A stretch of DNA of 64,000 nucleotides from Bacteroidales bacterium (GTDB lineage Bacteria > Bacteroidota > Bacteroidia > Bacteroidales > UBA932). The position numbers and the translations under genes were made by a program. The stretch's first letter is position 1; every line of letters starts with the position of its first letter. Location: the NCBI GenBank assembly GCA_017959005.1, contig JAGDBO010000007.1, positions 1 to 64,000 on the forward strand. The letters are read 5' to 3'. Positions 15,429-25,530 of this stretch are shown here, piece after piece. The notes beneath the pieces were generated by a model. The model was not told the origin of the DNA. It was given only the letters and a program-made list of their open reading frames with translations, and searched no databases.

Positions 15429-15950
15429 CTAATAGATGTAACCTTTTATCTCCTCTGCATAATCAGACTTTGACTGAAAGAGTGCTTTGCGGAATGACCT
15501 CATATCTATGAAGCCGCAGGCGGTTATCAGTGCATTAAGCCGTACGGGTGGTATCTTATCTTCCGGTACAGTTTGTTCCTTTCTGAGCCTCTGAGCCATG
15601 TGGCGTAACCTCAGTTCATTGACGTAACTTCGGAAACCGTTTTTCTCAGTCATAATATTGGAGATGTAGGTGCGGTTGCTCCCCACAAGGTTGGCAACTC
15701 TGCTAAGATTTATCTTGGGATCCAGGTAGAGTTTGTGACGCTCCATACAACGGTCCAATTTTGCTGAGATTTCCCTGAGTATTACATCTTTGGAATCCTT
15801 AGGCCTGACCTCCGGGTAAAGGATTATCTCCTCATTAAGGAAATCCTGGTTGTGAAGATCCTCTTCTTCATTGTAGACGGGCACAGAACCCACAGATTTG
15901 AGCATAGCTCCGGCTGTTCTGGTAATCAGCCTTTTAATAGTTGTTTTCAT
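15429..15950 (-). CDS. AraC-type HTH protein
   Basis: The protein has 173 residues. The C-terminal half resembles the two-helix-turn-helix AraC/XylS DNA-binding region: INLSRVANLVGSNRTYISNIM, then ELRLRHMAQRL, then a second HTH around ITACGFIDMRSFRKALF. The N-terminal 70 residues lack a known sensor. It begins 2 nt after the stop codon of a related, membrane-anchored AraC-type gene, so the two are co-transcribed paralogues. The target genes are unknown. A KSDYAEEIKGY tail in place of the usual TPxxYR motif marks it as divergent. Confidence 0.8.
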   Translation of the reverse strand: MKTTIKRLITRTAGAMLKSVGSVPVYNEEEDLHNQDFLNEEIILYPEVRPKDSKDVILREISAKLDRCMERHKLYLDPKINLSRVANLVGSNRTYISNIMTEKNGFRSYVNELRLRHMAQRLRKEQTVPEDKIPPVRLNALITACGFIDMRSFRKALFQSKSDYAEEIKGYIY

Positions 15951-15952
15951 AT

Positions 15953-16543
15953 CTATCTCGTTTTCAGTTTTTTAATATAGTCATCAACGGTAACCGGTTC
16001 CCTGTTTTCCAGACGCTCATTGACCTCTCTCTGCCAACGACTCGGAGTGTAGTTGATGTTCGTTCTGAAGGCGGTCAAGAAGGCGGATTCTGAGTTGAAG
16101 CCGGCGAGAGGGTAAATTTCCTTAAGAGGTTTTGTCGGATTACTTATATAAAGCTGGCATATCTCCCTTACCCTAAAGTGGTTACAGGTACGGTTGAAGT
16201 TATTTTCCAACTTATCGTTGAATGCCTGTGAAAGATAGTTGCGGTTGGTCTTAAGAGGAGACTCCAAATCTTTAATTTTAAGGTTGGGATTAAGATAGGG
16301 TTTACAGTGTTCAAAGTAATCCAGAATTCTCTGTGCAATGTCATCTTTCGCATTTCCTTCAAAAAGGCTGAAAGTGTTAGTATCCTCTTCAGAAGCAATA
16401 GGATACAACTTGGGGCGGCTCTTCTCTTTCTGTGGCGGGGAGAGAGGAGTTTTCTTGTTTGATCTTTTGATTATTACAATTAAGTAAACTTGGAGTATTG
16501 TAAGAGCGGCGGCTGCAAACAAAAATACTAAAAAGGTTTTCAT
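15953..16543 (-). CDS. Membrane-anchored AraC-type HTH protein
   Basis: This 196-residue protein starts with one hydrophobic helix (about residues 3-25) followed by a basic, Pro-rich linker, so the DNA-binding region would be tethered to the inner membrane on the cytosolic side. The C-terminal part is AraC-like: KIKDLESPLKTNRNYLSQAF, then a second HTH around FNSESAFLTAFRTNINYTPSRW, which keeps the family's F-x-x-x-F and P-S-x-W pattern. This resembles the C-terminal part of Bacteroidota membrane AraC regulators, but without a large sensor. It is first of a two-gene operon. Confidence 0.8.
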   Translation of the reverse strand: MKTFLVFLFAAAALTILQVYLIVIIKRSNKKTPLSPPQKEKSRPKLYPIASEEDTNTFSLFEGNAKDDIAQRILDYFEHCKPYLNPNLKIKDLESPLKTNRNYLSQAFNDKLENNFNRTCNHFRVREICQLYISNPTKPLKEIYPLAGFNSESAFLTAFRTNINYTPSRWQREVNERLENREPVTVDDYIKKLKTR

Positions 16544-16578
16544 ATCTGTCCTTTATCTCTAAATGAAATTTGGATAGA

Positions 16579-16586
16579 CAAAATTA
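16579..16586 (-). promoter_or_regulatory. -7 element (TAATTTTG) for the AraC-type gene pair
   Basis: The minus strand reads TAATTTTG, 35 nt before the membrane AraC ATG, in a 142-bp gap. The rest of the gap is AT-rich, and I see no clear hairpin terminator for the upstream YitT genes. Confidence 0.45.
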
Positions 16587-16685
16587 GGACGATATAAAAC
16601 GTTTTGATACCTTTTGAATGCTATAAGTAGTTAGATTTTTGATAATTACAAGATTGTACCAAAAATTTACTCTTTTGCAGGACAA

Positions 16686-17603
16686 TTATTGAAATCCTTT
16701 ACCCCAAACTCCGCTTACAGGAGCCATAGAGATGAAGGCCTCTTTGTCCAGAGTGCGTACAAGAGAGTAAAGTTTGTTGGTCTCCGTCTTGTGGATAAGG
16801 ACCAGAAGCATCTTTCTGTTCTGCTTTGTATACCAGCCCTCTCCATCCATTACAGTTACACCCCGTCCCAATTTACCAATTATGGCATCTGCAATCTGTT
16901 CATAGTTAGAGGAGAAGATAAAGACCTGAACTGACTGGCGTTTACCCGCCATAACCATATCTACAATCTGAGAGCTGGAAGCAATCAGCATATAACCGTA
17001 AAGCACTGTGGCTATTCGCATTCCCCAGGATTCCCTAACCATTGCACCGGAGGCGTCCATAACCTCTTTTGCGGGGATAAGCAGAGATGAGGCAATGATG
17101 ACAAGATCCATATAGAGGATAACCCTGCCCGGTGAAACGTTGTGGTACTTGGTTACCATAAGTGCCACAATATCAGTTCCTCCTGTACTTCCGCCCTGAG
17201 TGAAGCTGATGCCAATTCCAAGGCCGCTCATCACGCCGCCGAATATGGCGGAGAGGAGTCTGCCGTTGGAGATGGCAATCTCCTGAATAAAATCCTGAGG
17301 GATGAACTGCGGAACAAATTGAAAGAAGAGAGTTGTTACCGCAACAGCATAAACGGTCTTTAAACCAAAGGCCTTACCCAAAACTTTGAGTGCAATCAGA
17401 AGTAAAATTGCATTGATTACAAAGTAGGTAACGCTGATAGGAACTCCGAATGCATAGAGTACAATTGAAGAGATACCGGTTACTCCGCCTCCTACCAGGT
17501 TGTTGGGAATAAGGAAGATAACCCAGCCAAGTACATAGCAGAGAAGACCTACTGTTATCAGCAAATAACTTTTAACCTCTGAAACAATTGTACGCGTATT
17601 CAT
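16686..17603 (-). CDS. YitT family membrane protein (second copy)
   Basis: This 305-residue protein has the YitT architecture: five or six helices in the first 210 residues with the GGVTGISSIV and QGGSTGGTDIVAL motifs, and a soluble C-terminal DUF2179 domain (about 220-300) with RGVTVMDGEGWY and the closing FISMAPVSGVWGKGF. Function is not established; some homologues are annotated as putative transporters. It starts 2 nt after the stop codon of the paralogous gene upstream and is the last gene of the SPOR-gcvT-M28-leuS-YitT run. Confidence 0.9.
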   Translation of the reverse strand: MNTRTIVSEVKSYLLITVGLLCYVLGWVIFLIPNNLVGGGVTGISSIVLYAFGVPISVTYFVINAILLLIALKVLGKAFGLKTVYAVAVTTLFFQFVPQFIPQDFIQEIAISNGRLLSAIFGGVMSGLGIGISFTQGGSTGGTDIVALMVTKYHNVSPGRVILYMDLVIIASSLLIPAKEVMDASGAMVRESWGMRIATVLYGYMLIASSSQIVDMVMAGKRQSVQVFIFSSNYEQIADAIIGKLGRGVTVMDGEGWYTKQNRKMLLVLIHKTETNKLYSLVRTLDKEAFISMAPVSGVWGKGFQ

Positions 17604-17605
17604 AG

Positions 17606-18577
17606 TTAGTCGCTATCTATCCACTTTAGAATCTTTTTGATCTTGTTGTCTGAAGATTTGGAGGTTCTCCTCTTCATCTCAGAAAAGCCCAAGCCATAAA
17701 CTGCAGAAACTGATGAGACGGTGATGAAGGCCTTAGGGTCTACGTCTCTTACGGCGTGAGTTATATCATTCACCTGCTGTTTGCGGGAGATTACAACAAG
17801 AACCTTTCCCTCCTTCTTGGAGTACCAGCCAACTGAATCCAGGGCAGTTACTCCGCGGTGCTGATCAAAGATAAGGGCATCTGCAACCTTATCAAACTCC
17901 TGTGAGAAGATGGTAATCTGAACGCTCTGCTGGTTACCGGTAAGAATCAGATCTACCATATAGGAGAAGGCAATGGTGAATATATAACCGAATATTACAT
18001 CACTCAAATGTTTGTTAGGCAGCAGTATAATTGAAGCAACAATTATAAAGTCCGTGTACATAAATACTCTGCCCGGAGAGACGTCTCTGTATTTGTTAAT
18101 GATAAGTGCTACAATATCTGTTCCTCCGGTACTTCCCTTACGCTTGAAAATGAGAGCAATACCCGCAGCGCAGATGAAGGCTCCCAGAATTGGGTTTACC
18201 AGATAGCGGAGCGGAGCCTCCGGAGAATCCTGAGGTATGGTGTTCAGACCAATGTTGCTTAGCCACTCATACTTAGGAAGAACGGCAAAAAGGATGGTGG
18301 AGAGGATTATGCAATAGATTGTCTTAAATCCGAATCCGCGTCCCAATACAATGGTTCCCACAACCAAGAGTCCTGCGTTGATTACTCCGTAGAAGATAGG
18401 AATTGGGATACCGGTTGCATAGTTGAGGACGGTGGAAAGACCTACCAGTCCACCTCCGGATATTCCTGTTGGCACCACAAATCCCTGCCAGCCAAGAACA
18501 TATAAGAATAATCCAAAACTCATCAGTATGTAGTCCACAATGAGTTTCTTTACAGATATTTTCTTCTTGTCTGCCAT
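17606..18577 (-). CDS. YitT family membrane protein (first copy)
   Basis: This is a 323-residue paralogue of the downstream protein with the same layout: membrane helices with SGGGLVGLSTVL and KGSTGGTDIVALI, then a DUF2179-type domain with RGVTALDSVGWY and FITVSSVSAVYGLGF. It differs by a longer basic C-terminal tail rich in Lys (KSSDNKIKKILKW). The two adjacent copies probably arose by tandem duplication and may form heteromers. The spacing to leuS is 6 bp, which implies co-transcription. Confidence 0.9.
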   Translation of the reverse strand: MADKKKISVKKLIVDYILMSFGLFLYVLGWQGFVVPTGISGGGLVGLSTVLNYATGIPIPIFYGVINAGLLVVGTIVLGRGFGFKTIYCIILSTILFAVLPKYEWLSNIGLNTIPQDSPEAPLRYLVNPILGAFICAAGIALIFKRKGSTGGTDIVALIINKYRDVSPGRVFMYTDFIIVASIILLPNKHLSDVIFGYIFTIAFSYMVDLILTGNQQSVQITIFSQEFDKVADALIFDQHRGVTALDSVGWYSKKEGKVLVVISRKQQVNDITHAVRDVDPKAFITVSSVSAVYGLGFSEMKRRTSKSSDNKIKKILKWIDSD

Positions 18578-18583
18578 CTGTTC

Positions 18584-21382
18584 TTAGAAAACAATGTTGA
18601 TGATTCTACCCGGCACTACAATTATCTTCTTCACAGGGTTTCCTGCAAGGTACTTGGCTGTCTGTGCCTCTTCCAGTACGGCCTTCTCTATATCACTCTT
18701 ACCCATTGACTTAGGAAGAGATATCTTGAATCTGGTCTTGCCGTTGAAGGAGACAGGATACTCCACGTTGTCTTCCCTTGTATACTCCTCGTGGTACATC
18801 GGGAAGGTAGCAAAGGAGATGCTCTCATTGTTTCCGGCCAGTGACCAGAGCTCTTCACAGATGTGAGGAGCAAACGGTGAGAGTAAGATAACGATCGGGA
18901 GGAGTATTTTTCTCTTGTTGCTCTTAAGAGCGGAGAGTTCGTTAACCGCTACCATAAAGGCAGATACGGAGGTATTGAAGGAGAAGTTCTCAATATCCGT
19001 CTCAACCTTGTTTATTAGTTTGTGGAGAATCTTGAGCTCCTCTGCAGTTGGCTCCTCATCTGAAAGGTTGAATTCACCCATTCCCTCTCCGCCGCCAAAG
19101 AAGAGGCGCCAGAACTTTCTCAGGAAACGGTGAACTCCGTCTATACCCTTAGTATCCCACGGTTTACTCATCTCAACAGGGCCCAGGAACATCTCGTAAA
19201 GGCGGAGGGTATCTGCACCGTAATCATTGCAGATGTTGTCCGGATTTACAACGTTGAACATAGATTTACTCATCTTCTCAACGGCCCAGCCGCAGATGTA
19301 CTCGCCGTTTTCCAGAATGAACTCAGCGTTCTCATATTCAGGTCTCCACTTTTTGAAGGCCTCAATATCCAGGCGGTCATTTCTTACAAGGTTGATATCC
19401 ACATGAATCTCAGTGGTCTCGTAATTATCTTTGAGATTGTAAGAAACAAAGGTATTGGTGTTCTTGACTCTGTATACGAAGTTGGAGCGTCCCTGAATCA
19501 TTCCCTGGTTTACCAGTTTCTTAAACGGCTCGTTCTCACATACGTAACCAAGGTCATAGAGGAACTTGTTCCAGAATCTGGAGTAGATGAGGTGGCCCGT
19601 AGCGTGCTCGGTTCCTCCTACATAGAGATCCACGTCCCTCCAATAGTTGTCCGCCTCCCTGCTTACAAGGGCGGAGCTGTTGTGAGGATCCATATATCTC
19701 AGATAGTAGGCGCTGCTGCCTGCAAAGCCCGGCATAGTGCTCTTCTCGTATGGATAACCCTCATAGTTCCAATCCTTTGCGTGAGCCAAAGGCGGTTCTC
19801 CGTCCTGGGTTGGTTTGAAGGATGCAATCTCCGGAAGTTCCAGAGGAAGTTTATCCTCATCCAGTGGAGTAGGAATGCCCTCTTTGTAATAGATTGGGAA
19901 AGGCTCTCCCCAATATCTTTGGCGTGAGAAGATTGCATCTCTCAGACGATAGTTTACCATTCGGTGACCAATGCCTCTCTTCTCAACCTCCTCTATTGCC
20001 ATAGGGATAGCCTCCTTAACGCTATAACCTGTTAAGAATCCGCTGTTTATCATAGTACCCTCTTTGGCATCAAAACTCTCTTTGGAGACATCGCACCCCT
20101 CAATCAGAGGTATGATTCTGAGGTTGAACTTCTTTGCAAAGGCGTAGTCTCTGCTGTCATGAGCAGGTACGGCCATAATTGCACCGGTACCGTAGCCGGC
20201 CAGAACGTACTCGGAAATCCAGATTGGAACTCTCTCTTCAGTGAAAGGATTTATGGCGTAAGAGCCGGAGAAGACTCCGGTAACTGTATGAGTCTCAGCA
20301 ATTCTCTCCCTCTCCGTCTTCTTCTTTACCTCGTTTATGTACTTTTCAACCTCATCCTTCTGAGAGAGGGTTGTAAGTTTCTCCACCCAGTCACTCTCCG
20401 GAGCAATAACCATAAAGGTTACGCCGAATACGGTATCCGCTCTGGTGGTGAAGATCTCCATATCATAGGTGCGGTCAAACTTGCTGCCGTCTTTAGGGTC
20501 TGGGTTGATGGTCTTGAATACCATCTGCGCACCGTAAGAACGCCCTATCCAGTTGCGCTGCATCTCTTTAAGAGCGTCACTCCACTGAAGGGAATCCAAA
20601 TCATCCAGCAGGCGGCCTGCATAGGCGGAGACTCTCAGCTGCCACTGCTTCATCTTCTTCTGCTCCACAGGGAAACCACCGCGCACGGAGAGTCCCTCCT
20701 TTACCTCGTCATTGGCAAGTACGGTTCCCAGCTGAGGGCACCAGTTAACTGATGTTTCTCCCTGATAGGCAATACGGTAAGCCATCAGGACGTCACTCTT
20801 TTTCTTCTCTGAGAAGTTCTTCCACTGCTCTGCAGTAAAGGTCTCAACATCAGAGCAGGCGGCGTTCACCTTTGCATTGCCCTCATCCTCAAACCTTGCA
20901 ATCAGCTCATTTATAGGCTCTGCGGAGTTGGTGTCATTGTTGTACCAGCTCTTGAACATCTTTAGGAATGCCCACTGTGTCCATTTATAATATTCAGGAT
21001 CACAAGTCTTTACCTCTCTATCCCAATCAAATGAGAAACCAATGCGGTCCAGCTGCTGACGGTAACGGTTAATGTTCTCCATTGTTGTAACCCTCGGATG
21101 CTGACCCGTTTGAATGGCATACTGCTCTGCCGGAAGACCGAATGCATCAAAACCCATAGGATGCAGAACGTTGAACCCCATCAAGCGCTTGTAACGAGTG
21201 TAGATATCACTTGCTATATAGCCTAGAGGATGGCCCACATGCAATCCCGCACCTGAAGGGTAAGGGAACATATCAAGCACATAATACTTTGGCTTTGAAG
21301 GGTCTGTCTTTACAGAGAATGTTTTGTTTTCCGCCCAATACTTCTGCCACTTTTTCTCAATTTCATTGAAATTGTAATCCAT
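18584..21382 (-). CDS. leuS: Leucyl-tRNA synthetase
   Basis: This class I aminoacyl-tRNA synthetase (932 residues) charges tRNA(Leu) in the cytosol. The HIGH motif is HVGH (48-51) and the catalytic lysine loop is KMSKS (about residue 700). Between them lies the CP1 editing domain, including [15 protein letters not shown], which removes wrongly attached amino acids. The C-terminal anticodon-binding and Leu-specific domains are complete, ending in a [15 protein letters not shown] strand typical of the family. The N-terminal [13 protein letters not shown] is canonical. It lies in an operon with the M28-like protein upstream (10 nt) and YitT downstream (6 nt). Confidence 0.98.
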   Translation of the reverse strand: MDYNFNEIEKKWQKYWAENKTFSVKTDPSKPKYYVLDMFPYPSGAGLHVGHPLGYIASDIYTRYKRLMGFNVLHPMGFDAFGLPAEQYAIQTGQHPRVTTMENINRYRQQLDRIGFSFDWDREVKTCDPEYYKWTQWAFLKMFKSWYNNDTNSAEPINELIARFEDEGNAKVNAACSDVETFTAEQWKNFSEKKKSDVLMAYRIAYQGETSVNWCPQLGTVLANDEVKEGLSVRGGFPVEQKKMKQWQLRVSAYAGRLLDDLDSLQWSDALKEMQRNWIGRSYGAQMVFKTINPDPKDGSKFDRTYDMEIFTTRADTVFGVTFMVIAPESDWVEKLTTLSQKDEVEKYINEVKKKTERERIAETHTVTGVFSGSYAINPFTEERVPIWISEYVLAGYGTGAIMAVPAHDSRDYAFAKKFNLRIIPLIEGCDVSKESFDAKEGTMINSGFLTGYSVKEAIPMAIEEVEKRGIGHRMVNYRLRDAIFSRQRYWGEPFPIYYKEGIPTPLDEDKLPLELPEIASFKPTQDGEPPLAHAKDWNYEGYPYEKSTMPGFAGSSAYYLRYMDPHNSSALVSREADNYWRDVDLYVGGTEHATGHLIYSRFWNKFLYDLGYVCENEPFKKLVNQGMIQGRSNFVYRVKNTNTFVSYNLKDNYETTEIHVDINLVRNDRLDIEAFKKWRPEYENAEFILENGEYICGWAVEKMSKSMFNVVNPDNICNDYGADTLRLYEMFLGPVEMSKPWDTKGIDGVHRFLRKFWRLFFGGGEGMGEFNLSDEEPTAEELKILHKLINKVETDIENFSFNTSVSAFMVAVNELSALKSNKRKILLPIVILLSPFAPHICEELWSLAGNNESISFATFPMYHEEYTREDNVEYPVSFNGKTRFKISLPKSMGKSDIEKAVLEEAQTAKYLAGNPVKKIIVVPGRIINIVF

Positions 21383-21392
21383 CTTCTGATAC

Positions 21393-22721
21393 TTATTTCT
21401 TAATTCCTATTGTTGATTTCTTTGTAAGAATGAACTCAATTGCAAGGGAGATTCTAACGCTCACCTTCTCTCCACCCATCTCCGCAGGATTCCATTTAGG
21501 AGCCCCCTTGAGCACCTTAATAACCTCTTTATCAATATCTTCAGAGAGGCTCTTTGTTATCTTGATATCTTTTATCTTTCCCTTACTGTCTACCACGAAC
21601 TCCGCAATCTCCGTTCCCTCAATTCCCTGAGCTATAGCGCTGTCCGGGTAACGAACGTAGTTGTAGACAAAATCCTTGAGGAAACTTCTCTCATCTCCTC
21701 TGAAGTAAGTTGCTCTCTTATCAACCTCCTGCTGGGAGTATATTCTCTCTCCGGAAGAGGTAACCTCCACAGGAGCCTCAGCGCCTATCTTGTCTTTAAG
21801 GTTTGCAATCTGGTTGGCGTAGGTGTAGATGTACTCGCAGATTCTTCCCAAAGTCAGATAATCCAGCATATTAGGAGTATCATGAATAGTCCCTCTCTGG
21901 TTGTTATCTCCGGAGGAGAAGAGAGTTATAGGTATATCCATTGAGTAGAAGTTGCGGTAGTCTGAGGCAACCGGTTCCAGTTCTGCAATCTCCGGAACCA
22001 GAGAGAACGGTCTCTCTGCAGCGGTCAAAACCTCCTGAATCACTCTCTTGTTTCCAACCCCCGTAAAAGCCTGGAACTTATTGATATTATCCTCCCTTCC
22101 AATGCAGTTGATATCTATCATGAAGGTTATCTTATCCTTATCTGCAAAGGAGCGGTTGAGGAAGTACCAGCTGCCGGCGGAGGCCAGACGGCCCGCACCA
22201 AAGAAGGCGATGATTACAGAGCGGCGGAACATAAACTTATTCTCAGATACCATCTTGGCAATCTGCATCAAAGCGGCGGTTGCCGCAGCATTGTCATATG
22301 CCCCGGGTTTGCCGTAACCTGGTCCGTCATAGTGAGTTCCAATGAGTACATACTCTCCTTTCAAAGCCGGATCATAGCCGGGAATTATACCCACAATGTT
22401 ACGGGAACGGAGAGTATCTCCTCCATTGGGATCCGCCATTCCAAAGTCATCTCCCTCTGAGGAGGAGAGCATCATAACTCCCACACTCTGAAGGTAATCA
22501 TAGATATACTTTGAGGTGAGTTTCTCCTCATTTGTTCCCGCCATACGTCCCTTAAGAGATGGAGAGCAGAGGTACTGAACTTTTGCCTTAACGCTGTCTG
22601 CATATGTTGCAGCAGACTGAGGGGCAGCGGAATACTTTAACTCCTGAGCGCAGAGCACACCCAGGAATCCTGCAACCAAAATGCAGGAGAGAGTAGATAT
22701 AAATCTTTTATTCAATGTCAT
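21393..22721 (-). CDS. M28-peptidase-fold protein with degenerate active site and TonB-like C-terminal domain
   Basis: The protein has 442 residues with an N-terminal signal peptide (about 1-25). The M28 fold is clear: IGTHYDG (H130), [11 protein letters not shown] (D143) and a later [12 protein letters not shown]is. However, the catalytic and metal Glu pair normally seen as GEE is replaced by GAG (175-177), and the Asp in the usual INLDM is Asn (N205, in MIDINCIGR). Residues about 340-435 resemble a TonB C-terminal domain ([18 protein letters not shown], then [11 protein letters not shown]). Hydrolysis therefore looks lost, and a binding or scaffolding role in the periplasm is more likely. 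Confidence 0.8.
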   Translation of the reverse strand: MTLNKRFISTLSCILVAGFLGVLCAQELKYSAAPQSAATYADSVKAKVQYLCSPSLKGRMAGTNEEKLTSKYIYDYLQSVGVMMLSSSEGDDFGMADPNGGDTLRSRNIVGIIPGYDPALKGEYVLIGTHYDGPGYGKPGAYDNAAATAALMQIAKMVSENKFMFRRSVIIAFFGAGRLASAGSWYFLNRSFADKDKITFMIDINCIGREDNINKFQAFTGVGNKRVIQEVLTAAERPFSLVPEIAELEPVASDYRNFYSMDIPITLFSSGDNNQRGTIHDTPNMLDYLTLGRICEYIYTYANQIANLKDKIGAEAPVEVTSSGERIYSQQEVDKRATYFRGDERSFLKDFVYNYVRYPDSAIAQGIEGTEIAEFVVDSKGKIKDIKITKSLSEDIDKEVIKVLKGAPKWNPAEMGGEKVSVRISLAIEFILTKKSTIGIKK

Positions 22722-22728
22722 TTACCTG

Positions 22729-23844
22729 TTAGTTCTGAGGAGCCTTATAGAAAGGAGGTCTAACTACGACCGCTTTCAAAAGCTTATCTCTGACCTTAAT
22801 AAATATCTCGGTGTCAAGTTTGTACAGAGGTGCCTCAACATAACCCATACCTATAGGCTTGTTGGTGCAAGGGCTCATTCCGCCGCTGGTTACATAACCA
22901 ATCTGGCGTCCCTCAGCGTTGCAAATCTCATAGCCATGGCGAGGTACTCCTCTGTCTATCAGTTCAAAACCGCAGAGGCGTCTCTTAAGACCCTCAGCCT
23001 TCTGCTTGAGCATATAGTCTCTGTCTACAAAGTCACCCTTAACATCGTTGAACTTGGTAATCCAACCAAGGTTTGCCTCCAGAGGAGAGGTGCTGTCATC
23101 TATATCATTGCCGTAGAGGCAGAAGCCCATCTCCAAACGGAGAGTATCTCTGCAACCCAGTCCTGCAGGGGTGATGTTCTCCGGCTTTCCGGCCTCAAAT
23201 ATTGCATCCCAAAGCTTTAGAGCATCCTCGTTCTTTACGTAAATCTCACATCCGCCTGCTCCGGTATATCCTGTGGTTGAGAAGATTACATCCTTAATGC
23301 CTGCAACCTCCATAATCTTGAAGGTGTAGTATTCCATACCCATAACATCCTCTTTGCAAAGGCGCTGCATAACCTTCATAGCGTTAGGACCCTGAACCGC
23401 CAACTGGCTTATCTGGTCTGAAATGTTGCAGAAATCCTTGCCCGGAGTAAGACCGAACTTAGGTGCAAACTGGCAGAGGTGGTTAAAGTCCTTCTCAATG
23501 TTTGCAGCATTTGGAACCAACATATAGTTCTCAGGATCAATGCAGTAAACCAAAAGGTCATCTACAATGCCACCCTTTCCGTTAGGAAGGCAGGAGTACT
23601 GAACCTTACCCGGGAAGAGAACGGATGCGTCATTACTTGTAACGAACTGTATGAACTTAAGTGCATTAGGACCCTTAACGGTAAATTCTCCCATGTGAGA
23701 GACGTCAAATACGCCCACGCTCTCTCTTACGGCCATGTGCTCGGCCTTAATTCCTTTATATTCCAACGGCATGTTAAAGCCTGCAAACGGAGTCATCTTT
23801 GCTCCCAGTTCAATGTGTTTCTGAGTATAAGCTGTTGTCTTCAT
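22729..23844 (-). CDS. gcvT: Glycine cleavage system T protein (aminomethyltransferase)
   Basis: This 371-residue enzyme transfers the aminomethyl group from lipoyl-GcvH to tetrahydrofolate, giving methylene-THF and ammonia. Characteristic segments are [15 protein letters not shown], the [16 protein letters not shown] strand, [19 protein letters not shown], which includes the folate-binding Asp region, and [11 protein letters not shown] near the end. Length is normal for the family and the start [10 protein letters not shown] is standard. gcvH and gcvP are not in the window, so the rest of the complex is encoded elsewhere. It lies 16 nt after the SPOR lipoprotein gene. Confidence 0.96.
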   Translation of the reverse strand: MKTTAYTQKHIELGAKMTPFAGFNMPLEYKGIKAEHMAVRESVGVFDVSHMGEFTVKGPNALKFIQFVTSNDASVLFPGKVQYSCLPNGKGGIVDDLLVYCIDPENYMLVPNAANIEKDFNHLCQFAPKFGLTPGKDFCNISDQISQLAVQGPNAMKVMQRLCKEDVMGMEYYTFKIMEVAGIKDVIFSTTGYTGAGGCEIYVKNEDALKLWDAIFEAGKPENITPAGLGCRDTLRLEMGFCLYGNDIDDSTSPLEANLGWITKFNDVKGDFVDRDYMLKQKAEGLKRRLCGFELIDRGVPRHGYEICNAEGRQIGYVTSGGMSPCTNKPIGMGYVEAPLYKLDTEIFIKVRDKLLKAVVVRPPFYKAPQN

Positions 23845-23860
23845 AGTGTATCTGTTTTAA

Positions 23861-24325
23861 TTATTTTTTCTTGTAAACCCAGGCCTCAGGATCTGCCTGA
23901 AGAGCCTGCTGATGTGCTGCGCGAGCCTCTTCAAGTGTCTGATAGCCACCTATTGAGACCAGTTTTAATCCCGATGGTAATTTAAAGGCAAACGGCTCCT
24001 GCAGAATACCCTTGTGCTTCTCCATACTGAGAAGAACAAGCTCGTCATTGTTGAAGGCGCCCACTATCACATAGTAGAGCTTATCCAAATCCGAGCGGGG
24101 AACCAGAGCAACAGTGCTGCTGCCTGCCTCCTTCTTTACAGGAGCGGCCAGGGTGTCCGCCTTAAGGGTATCCTTTTTGACGGCAGCCTTCTGCGCGGCA
24201 ATTATCTTCTCTCTCTTTTCCGCAATCTGCTTTGATGTAGGCATATCCAACTTCTCTCTAATCCAGTCACAGCCGGAGAAAAGAAGGGCTGAAAGAGCCA
24301 AAAGGGCAAGGAGCTTTTTGTCCAT
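23861..24325 (-). CDS. SPOR-domain lipoprotein
   Basis: The protein has 154 residues from ATG 24325. A lipoprotein signal (MDKKLLALLALSALLFSGC, lipobox at 16-19) is followed by a Lys/Ala-rich linker and a C-terminal SPOR-like domain (about 80-150) with YYVIVGAFNN and SIGGYQTLEEARAAHQQA. SPOR domains bind denuded peptidoglycan and are often involved in division. The start is chosen because it sets the signal peptide immediately at the N-terminus; the 16-residue longer version would cross the -7 element. It heads the gcvT-M28-leuS-YitT run. Confidence 0.85.
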   Translation of the reverse strand: MDKKLLALLALSALLFSGCDWIREKLDMPTSKQIAEKREKIIAAQKAAVKKDTLKADTLAAPVKKEAGSSTVALVPRSDLDKLYYVIVGAFNNDELVLLSMEKHKGILQEPFAFKLPSGLKLVSIGGYQTLEEARAAHQQALQADPEAWVYKKK

Positions 24326-24348
24326 ATCTATCTGATTTATATGACCAG

Positions 24349-24356
24349 CAAATTTA
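24349..24356 (-). promoter_or_regulatory. -7 element (TAAATTTG) for the SPOR-gcvT-leuS operon
   Basis: The minus strand reads TAAATTTG, matching TAnnTTTG, 23 nt before the SPOR lipoprotein ATG. It sits back to back with the CapA-like promoter. Confidence 0.6.
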
Positions 24357-24386
24357 GCAAAATTATGGCCCAATCACAAAAAAAGC

Positions 24387-24394
24387 TATATTTG
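24387..24394 (+). promoter_or_regulatory. -7 element (TATATTTG) for the CapA-like gene, with almost no leader
   Basis: TATATTTG ends only 5 nt before the CapA-like ATG at 24400. If used, the transcript would start at or within a few bases of the start codon, so it would be leaderless or nearly so. Confidence 0.55.
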
Positions 24395-24399
24395 TAAAT

Positions 24400-25527
24400 A
24401 TGAAGATTATAAGAGTTTTAATAGTTCCCTGGTTACTTCTGAGCGCCTGCAGAGGGGCAAGCGCACCGGCTCCTCAACAACAGGAGATTAAGCCGGATAC
24501 GGTAACCATCTCTTTCATTGGGGACGTAATGCAGCACGGAGGGCAGATAAGAGCGGCACTCCGAGCGGACGGGAGTTACGATTATACAAATACCTTCCGT
24601 TTTATGGAGGAGGAGTTTAAGGCGGCGGACTATATGGTTGCAAATATGGAGTTTACGGTGGGATGCAAACCTTACAGCGGCTACCCCTACTTCTCAGCCC
24701 CATACGAGATAGCAACCGAGGCAAAGAAGAGCGGAATAGATCTCTTTCTTCTTGCTAACAACCATATCTGTGACAGAGGGGCCACCGGACTCAAAAAGAC
24801 CATTGATGCATACGATACCCTTAAGATTCAGAGACTAGGAGCCTACCGCACCAAAGAGGAGGCGGACACTTCTTCAGTCCTGATGGTTGAACTCAAAGGG
24901 ATACGTTTTGCCTTTTTCAACTTTACATACGGCACTAACGGAATACCTGTACCGAGCCCATATTACGTTAATCTGCAAGACAGTACAGAGATTAAGGAAC
25001 ATATTGCGGTGGCAAAGGAGAAGGGTGCGGACTTTATAATAGCCCTTCCTCACTGGGGTGAAGAGTACCACACGGAGCCCTCCTGGCTGCAGAAGGAGTA
25101 TGCGCAGTTTATGTTCAATGAGGGAGTTGATGCCATAATTGGAGGTCACCCTCACGTTCCGGAGGAGGGCTACATTTATACAAAGGGAGATAGTGTAAAG
25201 AGGGTTGTATTCTACTCTCTTGGAAACTATGTATCCAACCAGTACTTTAGCGGATATACCTCCACCGGAATCCTGGTATCTCTTCATTTTGAGAGAGATG
25301 CTATGGGACGTCTCCGTATGCTAATGCCGGATTGGAAATACCTCTGGTGCTTTAGAAAGGGACAGCTGCTGGAGGATTATACCGTTGTCCCGATGGAGGA
25401 ATTTATGGACGGTGAGGAGTTTAAAGAGGGCGGAAAAACCGCCAAGCAGAAGGAGAGCTTCAAAACTCTCAAAGAGTTCTACCCAAAACTTATTAAGAAA
25501 GATTTGATAAAGATTATAAGTGACTGA
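24400..25527 (+). CDS. CapA-family (PGA-synthesis-like) lipoprotein
   Basis: The protein has 375 residues. The N-terminus is a lipoprotein signal with lipobox LSAC (15-18). The rest is a CapA/PgsA-type metallophosphatase fold: ISFIGDVMQHGG, VANMEFTVG, LLANNHICDRG, LPHWGEEYH and IIGGHPHVPE contain the His/Asp/Asn ligands typical of this superfamily. CapA proteins were named for poly-gamma-glutamate capsule synthesis, but many homologues have unknown roles and no pgs genes are adjacent here. It is 3 nt upstream of phoH. The signal peptide beginning at this ATG fixes the start. Confidence 0.88.
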   Translation: MKIIRVLIVPWLLLSACRGASAPAPQQQEIKPDTVTISFIGDVMQHGGQIRAALRADGSYDYTNTFRFMEEEFKAADYMVANMEFTVGCKPYSGYPYFSAPYEIATEAKKSGIDLFLLANNHICDRGATGLKKTIDAYDTLKIQRLGAYRTKEEADTSSVLMVELKGIRFAFFNFTYGTNGIPVPSPYYVNLQDSTEIKEHIAVAKEKGADFIIALPHWGEEYHTEPSWLQKEYAQFMFNEGVDAIIGGHPHVPEEGYIYTKGDSVKRVVFYSLGNYVSNQYFSGYTSTGILVSLHFERDAMGRLRMLMPDWKYLWCFRKGQLLEDYTVVPMEEFMDGEEFKEGGKTAKQKESFKTLKEFYPKLIKKDLIKIISD

Positions 25528-25530
25528 TAT

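Noticed and set aside
19130..19927. Plus-strand ORF of 265 residues inside leuS
   Set aside because: It is antisense to the leucyl-tRNA synthetase, which is intact; the frame has no motif.
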